Source: an uncultured Armatimonadota bacterium
GTDB lineage: Bacteria > Armatimonadota > Fimbriimonadia > Fimbriimonadales > Fimbriimonadaceae
DNA length: 64,000 nt
NCBI GenBank assembly: GCA_903833215.1
Contig: CAILEM010000154.1
Coordinates: forward strand, 52,180-116,179
Reading direction: 5' to 3'
Both the position numbers and the translations under genes were made by a program. Below, piece after piece: positions 8,840-18,446 of this stretch. A model generated the notes under the pieces. The model was not told where the DNA came from. It did no database searches and saw nothing but the letters and a program-made list of their open reading frames with translations. Position 1 is the stretch's first letter; each line of letters opens with the position of its first letter.

Positions 8840-9289
8840 ATGCGACCTATGAAGTGGATTCTGCCCGGGCTGCTGGTCTTCATTGGAGGACTTTATTGGG
8901 CGTTTACCACGGTGCGGGCTGAATACCAGCGGATGCTTCATCCTCAACCAACATATCGTGAGTTTGATCGACTGAGCAGGGAACTTCAAGTGATGTTTGG
9001 CAACTCAGTGAAGTTGAAAGATGTCGATTTATTTGACAACGACATGTGGGCTTTGGTTGGTAAGGTCGAGCCGAGAGATCCTCACCCCGCGGCGGATTGG
9101 TTTGCGAAAGTGCCAACTGGCTCAGGTGGGCAAGTAAAGGTCATGACGGAACAAGGCGTAACTATCTACGCCTCTAACGACACCTGCATTGGTCTCGAGC
9201 GAACTCCTGCGGGAGTGCTTTGTTACGAAGCCAGACATGCCGAATCGATCCTTCAGATTCGAGAGGATTACAGGAACAGGCCCAAATAG
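8840..9289 (+). CDS. Membrane-anchored protein of unknown function
   Basis: 149 residues: one N-terminal membrane helix (WILPGLLVFIGGLYWAFTTV) and a soluble domain with no family I recognise. Two cysteines near the C-terminus (NDTCIGLE and GVLCYE) could form a disulfide outside the membrane. It lies 19 bases after the previous gene and overlaps no other reliable gene. Confidence 0.55.
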   Translation: MRPMKWILPGLLVFIGGLYWAFTTVRAEYQRMLHPQPTYREFDRLSRELQVMFGNSVKLKDVDLFDNDMWALVGKVEPRDPHPAADWFAKVPTGSGGQVKVMTEQGVTIYASNDTCIGLERTPAGVLCYEARHAESILQIREDYRNRPK

Positions 9290-9305
9290 AGCCCAAAATA
9301 AGAAA

Positions 9306-9491
9306 TTGAGGTCGAGAATACAACGCGCAGGTTTCTTGCTGTTCATGGTAGGAGTTCTCATGACCACCTACGGCCTACTAACATTGAGTCATGGCCAAGT
9401 TATGGGAGGAATCCCCGTTTGGACTGCCTACTTTGGCGGAACCGCTGCATTCGTGGTGTGCGGATTTCTACTCATGCGCGGATCCAAATGA
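9306..9491 (+). CDS. Small two-helix membrane protein, TTG start
   Basis: 61 residues if started at TTG 9306, just after the previous stop at 9289. Longer starts from 9189 would overlap that gene by 100 bases. Two membrane helices are obvious (GFLLFMVGVLMTTYGLLTL and YFGGTAAFVVCGFLLM), with basic ends. No family recognised. The composition is typical of real small membrane proteins. Confidence 0.5.
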   Translation: MRSRIQRAGFLLFMVGVLMTTYGLLTLSHGQVMGGIPVWTAYFGGTAAFVVCGFLLMRGSK

Positions 9492-9536
9492 TCAGATTTC
9501 ATGCTTTGATGGTCACCTGCAGGGTGCACAAGAAAG

Positions 9537-9923
9537 ATGCCAAAGTCTATCCTGAAGCTAACTGTTGGTCTACTGATATCGTCTGTGGCGATGGGTACTT
9601 ACCTGTGGTGTGCTGAATCTCGTGCCGCCCGCATGTTCGCGTTCCTAACGGGAAGTTGGTCAGGGATCGAATCTAGTTCGAGACTGGTCTTTTTGCCGAA
9701 TCATCGCCTAATAGTGACAGGACCTGCGATTAGTGGAGTACGGACCAAGCAGTTGAAGTGGTCCTGCGATTTGTTTGGCAACCTAGCAATCGAGCAATAC
9801 TCTGTTGACTCCGTCGCAACATCCTATATTCAAGTCGAATGGGCGGACAAAGCACCCGATCAGATCAAACTAAGTCGCAAGATTTGGCCAGGAATAAGCT
9901 GTCTGAATTACAGGAGAAACTAG
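9537..9923 (+). CDS. Exported protein of unknown function
   Basis: 128 residues with a signal peptide (LTVGLLISSVAMGTYLWCA) and a short mature domain rich in Ser and aromatic residues (FAFLTGSWSGIESSSRLVFL). The FLTGSWSG start resembles small lipocalin-like domains, but this is weak. It is the last gene of the small-protein group and runs into the terminator at 9940-9976. Confidence 0.5.
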   Translation: MPKSILKLTVGLLISSVAMGTYLWCAESRAARMFAFLTGSWSGIESSSRLVFLPNHRLIVTGPAISGVRTKQLKWSCDLFGNLAIEQYSVDSVATSYIQVEWADKAPDQIKLSRKIWPGISCLNYRRN

Positions 9924-9939
9924 AGTCTGGGATAAATAC

Positions 9940-9976
9940 AATTGGCCCCTCACGACAGTGTCGCGAGAGGCCAATT
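9940..9976. terminator. Shared terminator between convergent genes
   Basis: An imperfect inverted repeat of 17 bases per arm (9940-9956 and 9960-9976, two mismatches) with a T run on the plus side. It lies between the plus-strand gene ending at 9923 and the minus-strand protease gene ending at 9992, so it probably ends both transcripts. Confidence 0.7.
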
Positions 9977-9991
9977 TTGTTGGGTTGTGGC

Positions 9992-12900
9992 TTACGGGGT
10001 GATCGTAAGAGTAGCTGTCTTCGAACCAGATCCCACGGTTGTAGTGATCGTCGAAGTTGTGTTAGCTGTGACCGCCTTTGTTGTGATCGCGAACGTGCCC
10101 GTTGCCGAGCCTGCAGCGATTGAGAAGGAAGCAGCGACGGTCGCTGATGTCGAGGATGACTTCAGAGTTACCGTGATGGCGCTAACTGGAGTCGCATTCA
10201 GCGTTACCGTTCCTGTCGAAGAGGCTCCACCCTTCACCGATGTTGGCGAGAGTGTGAACGTCGAGATTGCAAACGGATTGACCGTGAGCGTCGCGCTCTG
10301 AGACGAGGTCCCTGACGTTCCCTTGACTTTAACCGTGGCGGCTTTTGTGACCACCAAGTGAGTTACTGAGAAGGTGGCGCTCGTTGCTCCTGCTGGAACT
10401 GTGACCGACACTGGGAGGGTCGCAGACGTTGTTGAAGAGCTAGATAGAGTAACGACAGTTCCACTTGGGCCAGCAGCACCACTCAAGGTTACGGTGCCAG
10501 TGATGACAGCATTGCTGCCGCCAACCACGGACGTCGCCGAGAGCTTCACGCTTGCGACCGTCGGAGGCGTTACCGTTAGGGCAACACTTGCAGAGAGGGT
10601 TCCTTGAGTGGCGGTGATCGTTGCCGATGTATTCGCCGAAACCGCGGTTGTTGCCACTGAGAAGGTTGCCGTGGTCGCGCCAGCCGCCACCGTCACCGAA
10701 CTTGGGACTGTCGCGCTTGTTGCACTCGATTTGAGGCTGACGACCATTCCGCCAGTCGGAGCGGCTCCCGTCAGTGTTACTGTGCCAGTTGACGCTACAC
10801 CGCCAACCACCGATGCTGGTGAGAGGCTAAGCTTGCTGAGAGTCGGAGCTGTGATTGCGAGAGCCACAGTGGCCGAAGCCGATCCTGAACTTGCCGTGAT
10901 CGTCGACGATGTAGAAGCCGCGACTGCGACGGTAGATACCGTAAAGGTGGCCGTCGTCGATCCGGCCGCGACGGTAACGCTTGCTGGCACGGTTGCGCTG
11001 GTGCTGCTCGACTTGAGGTTCACAACGAAACCGGTCGAAGGTGCCGCCGTTGTCAGTGTTACCGTTCCTGTGCTCGATACTCCACCGGCCACCGAAGTTG
11101 GACTCAGAGTGACGGAGCTCACTGAGATAGGACTCACGGTCACGACCGCTGTCCGAGGAACATTGTTATAGGTTGCGGTGATTGTCGAAGTCTGGGCTGC
11201 AGTTACTGCCAGCGACGTTACCGTGAATGTTGCTGAGGTTGCGCCGGCGGCGACTGTCACCGATGCGGGGACACTTGCCACTGACGTGTTCGAGCTTGCG
11301 AGGCTCACCACAGCACCACCCGTTGGTGCGGCTACCTGGAGCGTCACGGTACCGGTGCTTGTCGATCCACCTGTGATCGAAGCTGGTGCGAGAGTCAAGG
11401 ACGAGACACCCTTTTCAATCTGAGCGAGAAGACCCGTCATGATGATGGGACCCCAACCAGAGTCTGTGTCCCAGCCTGGACCAGCATTGGAGACTTTTCC
11501 ATTTGGCAAAGTTCCGTTTGTGCCGGAAGTGACATCGAAGAACACGCTTGAGTTGCCGTTGTAGGAGTAGAGAAGGTCCTGGATACGACCCATGCGGAAC
11601 TTGCTTCCATTGGCAACCAACGCTCCATCGGCGATCAACTGATCTTCAAGGAGAGCCAGCAATCCAGCGAAGCATGGCGACGATGCGCTCGTGCCACCAT
11701 ATTGGGCTTTCGCGCCATTGACGTAAATCAGATAGCCCGTGTTTGGGTCGGCATCAAAGGCGATGTCGGGAACCAGACGGTAAGGAACGCTGGTCAGGTT
11801 AGGAACTCCGGGCCCAGCAAGGAATGTCGGAGTGCTTTGATATGATGGGCGAGTGTTGAATGTGTCGGTTGTGACGTTCCAACCACCACCACCAGACATA
11901 CCAAGCGAATTCCACCCGACCTCGGTTGAACGAGTTCCCGTCGTCGTTACTGTCGCCGAAGTGCCGCCTACTGAGAGGACCTCTGGGTCGGTAGCGGGAT
12001 AGTTATAATTGGCGGTTCCGGAAACCCACGTTGTACCGTGGTCGCCCGATGAAGCCAGGTATGTGATGCCTTGAGCCGTCATGCTCAAGTGCAGGTTGTG
12101 AGCTGCAAGCGCGGTTCCTGTGCTGAGTTGCCAACCGTAGCTTTCGGTAATGATGTCGGCCGTGTTGTCACTGGCCTCCTTGGTGAGAACACCAATTGGA
12201 TCATTACCGGTTGTGGTGTAGTTATCGTAAACGATCACATTGCTCAGGGGAGCAATGCTCAAGACGGCTTGAATATCGAGGTCGCCTTCTCCAGACGCCG
12301 TTCCCGTTTGGCCGGTTCCGCCACTAACAGGGGTGACGGTTACATTTGAACCTGCGCCTGCTGCCGGAGCTGGCAGTGATTGCAATGTTAACTCCAATGG
12401 GATGTTGGAGAGTCGGAAGCCATCGAAGTTTGAGATGCCGATGGTACGCCCTGCTCCCTGCTTACCACCACCGCTGTAAAGGGATGAGGCGCTGTAGATG
12501 GATTGAAGCTGCGAGGCGGTTAAGGCTGTGTGACCAAGCGGCCTCGTGAAGCTGTCCATGCCAGAGATGTCAAGGACATCACCAGCAATATCTGCTGGAA
12601 CCGACGGTGCTATCGTAAAGGAGAACCGAACACCAGCTTTCGCGGTTTGAAAGTTCTGGATGGACGTGTGGAAAGCTGCCTCAGCTTGAGCTACCGTCGC
12701 CTCCGCCAAGATCGAGAAGTGATTTTTCCCGACCAATGTGACACTCATGCCCTGGCTCTCAAGGTAATTGATAATCCTTTGCACGCGGAAAGCAGGCAAT
12801 CCGAATCGCTGCCCGACTTCGTCGGGGCCGATGAAGTGTCGATACATCGGACTGTGCGGATTGGACACTGCGTCTGCGAATTGCTGAAGTCCAGCGGGGT

Positions 12901-13105
12901 TCGCGACGGGAAGACTCACGGCAAGGTGCAACACGTCCGAGCCACTCTTGAAACCAACTGGAATCGACTGTTGGATCTCCGCAGAGGGCTCTCGTTGCAG
13001 CTCAACCAAGCGAGTTGTCGCTGTTTGCCCAAAGCTAGCCGCAACGACTGCGGCAAATCCTAGGCTAAAAAATAGGCGATTTGTTTTCATAACATCAAAA
13101 ACCAT
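9992..13105 (-). CDS. Secreted S53 (sedolisin/kumamolisin) protease with five C-terminal Ig-like repeats
   Basis: 1037 residues. A signal peptide ends near FGQ (27). The pro-domain is about 35-190 (pro-kumamolisin type; [18 protein letters not shown]). The catalytic domain is about 195-560: Glu273 and Asp277 in SGEGDLDIQ, oxyanion Asp355 in SSGDHG and nucleophile Ser473 in GGTSASSP fit the serine-carboxyl triad. The C-terminal Asp-rich loop ([11 protein letters not shown]) fits the calcium site. Five repeats of about 93 residues follow from about 568 to the end. The family works best at acid pH and is made as a self-cleaving precursor. The repeats probably tether or space the enzyme outside the cell. 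A start at Met6 is equally possible. Confidence 0.9.
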   Translation of the reverse strand: MVFDVMKTNRLFFSLGFAAVVAASFGQTATTRLVELQREPSAEIQQSIPVGFKSGSDVLHLAVSLPVANPAGLQQFADAVSNPHSPMYRHFIGPDEVGQRFGLPAFRVQRIINYLESQGMSVTLVGKNHFSILAEATVAQAEAAFHTSIQNFQTAKAGVRFSFTIAPSVPADIAGDVLDISGMDSFTRPLGHTALTASQLQSIYSASSLYSGGGKQGAGRTIGISNFDGFRLSNIPLELTLQSLPAPAAGAGSNVTVTPVSGGTGQTGTASGEGDLDIQAVLSIAPLSNVIVYDNYTTTGNDPIGVLTKEASDNTADIITESYGWQLSTGTALAAHNLHLSMTAQGITYLASSGDHGTTWVSGTANYNYPATDPEVLSVGGTSATVTTTGTRSTEVGWNSLGMSGGGGWNVTTDTFNTRPSYQSTPTFLAGPGVPNLTSVPYRLVPDIAFDADPNTGYLIYVNGAKAQYGGTSASSPCFAGLLALLEDQLIADGALVANGSKFRMGRIQDLLYSYNGNSSVFFDVTSGTNGTLPNGKVSNAGPGWDTDSGWGPIIMTGLLAQIEKGVSSLTLAPASITGGSTSTGTVTLQVAAPTGGAVVSLASSNTSVASVPASVTVAAGATSATFTVTSLAVTAAQTSTITATYNNVPRTAVVTVSPISVSSVTLSPTSVAGGVSSTGTVTLTTAAPSTGFVVNLKSSSTSATVPASVTVAAGSTTATFTVSTVAVAASTSSTITASSGSASATVALAITAPTLSKLSLSPASVVGGVASTGTVTLTGAAPTGGMVVSLKSSATSATVPSSVTVAAGATTATFSVATTAVSANTSATITATQGTLSASVALTVTPPTVASVKLSATSVVGGSNAVITGTVTLSGAAGPSGTVVTLSSSSTTSATLPVSVTVPAGATSATFSVTHLVVTKAATVKVKGTSGTSSQSATLTVNPFAISTFTLSPTSVKGGASSTGTVTLNATPVSAITVTLKSSSTSATVAASFSIAAGSATGTFAITTKAVTANTTSTITTTVGSGSKTATLTITP
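9995..11404 (-). repeat. Tandem Ig-like repeat array (5 units) in the S53 protease
   Basis: Five units of about 93 residues, each with the pattern [19 protein letters not shown]...VPxSVTVAAGxTTATFxV...TITA...LTV. The fourth has a two-residue insertion ([17 protein letters not shown]). The last unit ends at the stop with LTITP, with no sorting signal after it. Confidence 0.85.
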
Positions 13106-13520
13106 CCTTAGCTGTTAACCCTCACGTAACTAGGGTTCGTTGTTAGGGCATCCTGCCGCTAACAAACCTGGCTTACAGATACAGGGAAGTCTACGCAGCC
13201 ACTTTTGAGGCAACGTATCACGGCTTTGCGTGACCCGATTTATGGGATTCCTGCTGAAATATGTCCTTTAGCGGAGCAACATAGACCCCGATTTGCGGTT
13301 CTTTGAACCTAAACCGGATTAGATGAGTTGGTGCTGTGAATTGCGCGAAACGGCGTAACCTGGCGAAAATACCATGTGGCGAAAATTGCGGTTTTTGCCT
13401 CCGAGCCTTTGGGACGGGAGATTGCGCGACACTTTTCTCGAATCGCAGCTGGCTAGTAACTGCTCGCTGACTCTTGTTGCTCGGCGCTCTTTGAGGTCGA
13501 ATTCGTGGATACTCGTCGCT
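13106..13520. promoter_or_regulatory. Divergent intergenic region with hairpin-forming protease leader
   Basis: This 415-base region holds the promoters of the protease (minus) and of the hydrolase (plus). On the protease side three inverted repeats lie within about 120 bases: AACCCT/AGGGTT (13117-13122, 13132-13137), TTGTTAG/CTAACAA (13140-13146, 13159-13165) and TCACG/CGTGA around six bases (13219-13234). They would fold in a leader transcript. No known riboswitch is recognised. Confidence 0.35.
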
Positions 13521-14501
13521 ATGAATGGCGATCCCCTAGCAGTCATGAAGGCGCGACTCTCTGCCCTTAAACCAGAATTTGAGTGGAACCCGGAGAACGC
13601 CAATTGGAGCGAGTCTGCGAGGTCAGCCCTCATAGAGGCGATTGGGGTAGTTGACCAGCCGTGGCCCGAGCCCAGTCTAGAATGTGGCCAACCCATTGAG
13701 GAAGACGGATACCGTCGGTTGAGGGTCGAATTTCCGAGTCACTTAGGCTGGAGCGGACGAGGGTGGTTACTGATTCCCGATGGATTGGACGCCCGTGTCC
13801 CTGCTGTCGTTTGCGTCCCCGGTCACGGTGTTGGCGTGGACGCGATCGTGGGATTGGTTGAGGAACCTTATCAATCAAATTTTGCCATTCAGTCCGTGAA
13901 GCAGGGCTGGGTTGTTCTTGCGATTGAGCAAGTCTCCTTTGGGACAAACAAATCGAGCCGTGATGCCGACAAATATTCGAGTTGTGTTACGGATAGCATG
14001 GCCGCGCTGCTGCTTGGGGAAACGGTTACAGGATGGCGAGTACGCGACGCCATTGCTTCTGTGCGGGCATTGGCTACCCATCCATTGGTCGATCCAGATC
14101 GGACTGGAATCATGGGCATTTCAGGTGGTGGACTCACAGCTCTTTGGGCTGCCGCTCTTGAACCTAAGTTTCTTGCAACTGGCGTGAGTGGTTACTTCTG
14201 CCCGATGGCACACTCTATCCTCAATGTGGACCACTGTCCGGATAATTATGTGCCTGGGTTCGGGACCATGATGGATGTGCCAGACCTTGCTGGTTTGGTC
14301 GCGCCACGCTGGTTAGCGGTTGAAAATGGGACTGAAGATCCGATTTTTGAAGCAGCGGGCTTTCTCAGCGGCTGTGAACTAGCGACCAGGATCTATTTGC
14401 ATCACGATGTGCCTGAGAGATTCTCCAGTGACCTTTTCGAAGGCGACCACGTGTTCCACGGAACCGCGTTGATTGCGCATTTCAAGCAGGCATTTGCTTG
14501 A
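13521..14501 (+). CDS. Alpha/beta hydrolase (dienelactone hydrolase/acetyl xylan esterase-like)
   Basis: 326 residues from the ATG at 13521 (MNGDPLAVMKARLSALKPEF); the longer frame from 13374 adds unlikely sequence. The core shows PAVVCVPGHGVGVD (oxyanion region), the nucleophile elbow GISGGG with its Ser at about residue 200, an acid in NGTEDPIFEA and a His in EGDHVFHGT, so a complete Ser-Asp-His triad is visible. There is no signal peptide, so it is cytoplasmic. It resembles the large family of esterases that remove acyl groups from sugars or plant material. The substrate is unknown. Confidence 0.75.
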   Translation: MNGDPLAVMKARLSALKPEFEWNPENANWSESARSALIEAIGVVDQPWPEPSLECGQPIEEDGYRRLRVEFPSHLGWSGRGWLLIPDGLDARVPAVVCVPGHGVGVDAIVGLVEEPYQSNFAIQSVKQGWVVLAIEQVSFGTNKSSRDADKYSSCVTDSMAALLLGETVTGWRVRDAIASVRALATHPLVDPDRTGIMGISGGGLTALWAAALEPKFLATGVSGYFCPMAHSILNVDHCPDNYVPGFGTMMDVPDLAGLVAPRWLAVENGTEDPIFEAAGFLSGCELATRIYLHHDVPERFSSDLFEGDHVFHGTALIAHFKQAFA

Positions 14502-14563
14502 TTGGGATTGTGATCACCCGTTCTTGATATAGTTGTTTCTCTGCTGCGACGCCGAAATTCCTC

Positions 14564-17500
14564 ATGAATCACATTTTTCGCATTGTCATTATCAGTCTAG
14601 CCATATGTTCAGCCCTCGTCGGAAGGGCGCAGACTTGGACGAAGGTAGCCAATACCCCGGACATCGGCGCTTTCAACCCCACACTCCTTACTGATGGCTC
14701 CGTACTCATTCAGAATGCGGACCGCTCGGATTGGTGGAGGCTGACCCCCGATGTCAATGGGAACTATGCCAGCGGCACGTGGACCCAACTTGCCTCGACA
14801 CCGGGCTATGGGCCGTTGTATTACGCGTCCGCGGTGATGGCTGACGGTCGAGTGTTCACGATGGGCGGCGAATATAACCTGGGTAATAACGCGATTTGGT
14901 CCAACCTCGGATACATATACGACCCAGTCCTCAATGTTTGGACATTCGTTTCGGCCCCAAGTGGGTGGTCGAACATTGGTGATATGGGTAGCGTGGTTTT
15001 GCCGAACGGCAAGATTCTGGTGTGCAATCCATACAGTTCGCAGTCGGCCCTGTTCGACCCGGCGACGAACACGTTCACCGTCCCCTATGGAACAGGGAAG
15101 TTTGATGGGAACGACGAAGAGGGTTTAACCCTCCTTCCCAACGGGACAGTATTGGTGGTAGATGCCACCCCCAACCATTCAGAGATTTTCAATCCAGCGA
15201 CTCAGACGTGGACTTCAGCCGGGACAACTCCCGCCAACCTCGTGGGCCAGGGCCTTGAGATCGGTCCCCAAGTGCTTCGTCCAGACGGCACGGTGATCTG
15301 CTTTGGCGGCGGTGGGCACAACTGTATCTACAACACGGTGACGGGGCAATGGTCACTCGCGCCTGACTTCCCATCCGTGAATGGGACCTTGCTCGACTGT
15401 GCCGATGCGCCCGCTTGCTTGCTTCCCAACGGAAATGTTTTAGTGATGGCAAGCCCAGGGTTGTTCCTCGACGGATGCCAGTTCTTCGAGTGGGATGGAA
15501 CTTCCCTTAATGCCACTGTTAATACTCCGAACGGTCCGTTCGAGCCTTCCTATGTCGGCAATATGCTGATGCTTCCGAGTGGGCAAGTTTTGCTGACGGA
15601 CCAGACATCGTCGGTGATGCTCTACACCCCAACCGGAACTCCGAACCCTTCTTGGGCACCGACGATTACCAATGTTGCCAGCACCTTACTTCCTGGGAAA
15701 TCCTATGTGATTACGGGAACTCAATTTAATGGTTTGTCCGGCTGTTCAGCATACGGGGACGACCAACAAAACGCCACCAACTACCCATTAATTCGGATTA
15801 CGAATACAGCGACTGGACACATCACTTACTGCCGAGAATTTAATCCAAGCACGATGGGAATTTGTACAGGGACGAAGGCTGTCTCAACCAATTTCACCGT
15901 TCCATCCGGTATCGAAACGGGGCCATCAACCCTGCAAGTTGTGACCAACGGCATTGCATCGCAAACGGTCTCCGTGAATATTCCACCGCCACTTCAGTTG
16001 ACGATTGCGCCGAATTCGGTCGGGGGTGGTGCATCTGCAATAGGTACGGTTACGCTAAACACACCTGCTCCTTCGAAGGGCACCATCGTGAATTTATCTT
16101 CGAATAGTGCGGCCGCTCTGGTGCCAGGAAGTGTCACCGTGGCTGCTGGCGCCACAACCGCAAACTTCACTATTTCGACGACGACTGTGGCCTCAGCGGT
16201 TACCGCAACACTCTCGGCCGTGACAGGTGCCAATTCAACTTCAGCCGCCCTCACGATCAACCCAGTCTCCATTCAGTTCCTCACTTTTTCGCCTCCCGCC
16301 GTCATTGGAGGGGCGACTAGCACGGGAACCGTCACACTCAATGGACCATCCTCCGCTGGTGACGTCACCGTCAGTCTTTCGTCAAACACCGCCAGTGCCG
16401 TTGTTCCAGCAACCGTCACCATCCTGCAGGGTGCTACTTCGGCAACGTTCACGGCAACAACGAACCCCGTTTCCAAGGATGTGTCGGCAGTCGTGACTGC
16501 AACCCAGGGAAACACGACCATTACGGGATCTCTCACCGTGCAGACTCCGCTTCTGAGTAGCGTGGGTGCCTCGCCAAATTCGCTGATTGGTGGCAATGTC
16601 TCAGTGGGGACGATCACCTTAGCGAGGCCCGCACCGCAGGGAGGATCCATAGTTAGTCTGAGCGCCACGACGGGGGCGAGTGTTCCTGCGACGGTAACCG
16701 TCTCGCAGGGCTCTACGTCGGCAACGTTCAACATTTCGACTGCGGGACAATCCAGCGTCGTCACCTCCACGATTACTGCGACCTTGGCTGGCACTTCGCG
16801 GACAGCTACCGTTACAATCGCTCCGGCGAGCCTCACCAAAGTTAGCGCAGATCCAAATCCAGTCGTGGGAGGTAATCCCTGTAAGGGTACGGTCACTCTT
16901 AATGGATTTGCGCCCCCAGGAGGCCTAACTGTCAGCTTAACCTCCAGCAGCGCAAGCGTAACTGTTCCAAGTTCCGTCACGGTCTCCGCCGGCGCTTCGT
17001 CGGCAACCTTCTCGGTGGGAACTCAACCCGTCTCGGCGGCTGGCTCTGCGACCATTACTGCTACTGCGGGGTCAGTAACTCAAACAACCACTCTCGCTGT
17101 TCAATCGGCATCACTTTCAAGGGTTGCGCTGACACCCACAAGTATCGTCGGCTCCTCGAAATCAATCGTGACTGGTACGGTCACGTTCACCGGCCCATCG
17201 GTGTCGGCAGGCGAAACGGTAAAGCTGACAAGTTCCAACCCTAGCATTGCCACTGTTCCAGCATCCGTCAAAGTTGCCGGCGGTGCGACCAGTGCCGCTT
17301 TCGCGGTGGGGCATAAGCTTGTGTCGGCGACGCAGAACGTTACGATTACCGCGACGTATGGCACGGTTCAACAGACGGCTACTTTAACGGTGAATCCCTT
17401 CCAAGTCGTGTCTGTCCAATTCTCACCCACGTCCATTGCGGGTGGGACGAAGTCGACAGGCACGGTTCAACTCAATGCTCCCGTCGGCACGAGTCCCGTT

Positions 17501-17974
17501 TCGGTCAAACTCGCTTCCTCAACGAAAGTCGTTACGGTTCCAAGCGCTGTGAGTGTTGCTGCCGGACAATTGGCGGCGACATTCACAACAACATCGACGG
17601 TGGTCACAGCCAAAACGACAGCCACTGTGACGGGCACATATGGCGCGAGTTCTCAGCAAGGAACTCTTTCTGTAGAACCAGCAGGTCTATTTTCGATCAG
17701 CGTCACACCTGCGACGGTGAAGGGCAGTGCTACGACAGTTGTGACAGGAACGGTTACACTTTCCGGTCCGGCTCCAAAGGGCGGTCTCGTTGTTTCCTTG
17801 TCTAGCTCCAATTCACCTGCAGCATCGGTACCCGGTAGCGTCACAATCGCCGCTGGAAGGACGAGCGCAACTTTTCGAGTTGCCCACTCGAAGGTTTCTC
17901 AGCAGACCTCGGCGACGCTGACAGGAACTTTGTCTGGGGTGAGCAAGACCACCACGTTGACCGTCACGCCTTAA
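14564..17974 (+). CDS. Secreted kelch-type propeller protein with seven C-terminal Ig-like repeats
   Basis: 1136 residues with a signal peptide ending near GRAQ (23). From 25 to about 370 are kelch/galactose-oxidase-type propeller repeats (LLTDGSVLIQ, VMADGRVFTMGGEYN, VLPNGKILVCNPYS, LLPNGTVLVVDATPN, LLPNGNVLVMASPG, MLPSGQVLLTD). An IPT-like domain follows at about 370-470, then seven Ig-like repeats of about 94 residues to the stop. The copper-ligand Cys-Tyr pair of galactose oxidase was not identified, so enzyme activity is doubtful; an adhesive or carbohydrate-binding surface role is more likely. A strong terminator follows directly. Confidence 0.8.
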   Translation: MNHIFRIVIISLAICSALVGRAQTWTKVANTPDIGAFNPTLLTDGSVLIQNADRSDWWRLTPDVNGNYASGTWTQLASTPGYGPLYYASAVMADGRVFTMGGEYNLGNNAIWSNLGYIYDPVLNVWTFVSAPSGWSNIGDMGSVVLPNGKILVCNPYSSQSALFDPATNTFTVPYGTGKFDGNDEEGLTLLPNGTVLVVDATPNHSEIFNPATQTWTSAGTTPANLVGQGLEIGPQVLRPDGTVICFGGGGHNCIYNTVTGQWSLAPDFPSVNGTLLDCADAPACLLPNGNVLVMASPGLFLDGCQFFEWDGTSLNATVNTPNGPFEPSYVGNMLMLPSGQVLLTDQTSSVMLYTPTGTPNPSWAPTITNVASTLLPGKSYVITGTQFNGLSGCSAYGDDQQNATNYPLIRITNTATGHITYCREFNPSTMGICTGTKAVSTNFTVPSGIETGPSTLQVVTNGIASQTVSVNIPPPLQLTIAPNSVGGGASAIGTVTLNTPAPSKGTIVNLSSNSAAALVPGSVTVAAGATTANFTISTTTVASAVTATLSAVTGANSTSAALTINPVSIQFLTFSPPAVIGGATSTGTVTLNGPSSAGDVTVSLSSNTASAVVPATVTILQGATSATFTATTNPVSKDVSAVVTATQGNTTITGSLTVQTPLLSSVGASPNSLIGGNVSVGTITLARPAPQGGSIVSLSATTGASVPATVTVSQGSTSATFNISTAGQSSVVTSTITATLAGTSRTATVTIAPASLTKVSADPNPVVGGNPCKGTVTLNGFAPPGGLTVSLTSSSASVTVPSSVTVSAGASSATFSVGTQPVSAAGSATITATAGSVTQTTTLAVQSASLSRVALTPTSIVGSSKSIVTGTVTFTGPSVSAGETVKLTSSNPSIATVPASVKVAGGATSAAFAVGHKLVSATQNVTITATYGTVQQTATLTVNPFQVVSVQFSPTSIAGGTKSTGTVQLNAPVGTSPVSVKLASSTKVVTVPSAVSVAAGQLAATFTTTSTVVTAKTTATVTGTYGASSQQGTLSVEPAGLFSISVTPATVKGSATTVVTGTVTLSGPAPKGGLVVSLSSSNSPAASVPGSVTIAAGRTSATFRVAHSKVSQQTSATLTGTLSGVSKTTTLTVTP
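15983..17971 (+). repeat. Tandem Ig-like repeat array (7 units) in the kelch protein
   Basis: Seven units of about 94 residues of the same family as those in the S53 protease ([34 protein letters not shown]). Units 5 and 7 carry the same two-residue insertion form ([18 protein letters not shown]) found in unit 4 of the protease. The protein ends in LTVTP at the end of the last repeat. Confidence 0.85.
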
Positions 17975-17977
17975 AGC

Positions 17978-18017
17978 AAAGGGTGTTTATGATCCAAATC
18001 ATAGACACCCTTTTTTT
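17978..18017 (+). terminator. Intrinsic terminator of the kelch protein gene
   Basis: A stem of 16 bases per arm with one mismatch (17978-17993 and 17998-18013) has a CCAA loop. A run of at least seven T begins within the end of the second arm. It lies four bases past the stop codon. Confidence 0.9.
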
Positions 18018-18077
18018 CTCCAATCACGATAGTAGCGAGCGGCTGTTTGCCGCAATGCGAATGTACTGGAGAACTTT

Positions 18078-18446
18078 ATGCCAACACTATATGAACAACT
18101 CGGTGGGGCCGCTGCCGTAGACGCTGCCGTCGATAAGTTTTATCGAAGAGTCCTTGCTGATGATCGCATCAGCCGCTTCTTTGAGAACGTGGATATGGAC
18201 AAACAGGCGGCCAAGCAGAAGGCATTTCTGACGATGGCGTTCGGCGGTCCGAATAACTACACCGATCGTGATATGAAAACGGGGCACGCCCACCTCGTCG
18301 AGCAAGGATTGAATGACTCGCATTTTGATGCCGTCGTTGAAGACCTAGGCTTGACCCTTTCTTCCATGGGAGTATCGGACGAACTTATCGCACAAGTCGC
18401 CGCGGTTGCGGAAACCACCAGAGAGGCCGTTCTCGGCCGCATTTGA
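18078..18446 (+). CDS. glbN: Truncated haemoglobin, group 1 (trHbN)
   Basis: 122 residues, the usual length of a group 1 truncated haemoglobin. It starts MPTLYEQLGG (N-terminal Gly-Gly loop), has FYRRVLAD with the B10 Tyr, the FGGP loop after the E helix, and a likely proximal His in TGHAHL, followed by NDSHFDAVVEDL. A GGAG ribosome-binding site lies 6 bases upstream. It binds oxygen or nitric oxide at haem. Its stop overlaps the start of a 2Fe-2S/flavin reductase (TGATG), so the two are translated together and probably form a two-component nitric-oxide dioxygenase comparable in role to flavohaemoglobin. Confidence 0.92.
   Translation: MPTLYEQLGGAAAVDAAVDKFYRRVLADDRISRFFENVDMDKQAAKQKAFLTMAFGGPNNYTDRDMKTGHAHLVEQGLNDSHFDAVVEDLGLTLSSMGVSDELIAQVAAVAETTREAVLGRI

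Noticed and set aside
10608..11171. Long plus-strand frame inside the S53 protease repeats (and similar frames at 16273-16980)
   Set aside because: It is the antisense of Thr/Val-rich repeats and mirrors their periodicity; the sense frame has clear domains.
13180..13240. c-di-GMP-I riboswitch in the protease leader
   Set aside because: Only an ACGCAAAGCC-like stretch is present, in a hairpin loop; the other conserved segments and tetraloop receptor are missing.
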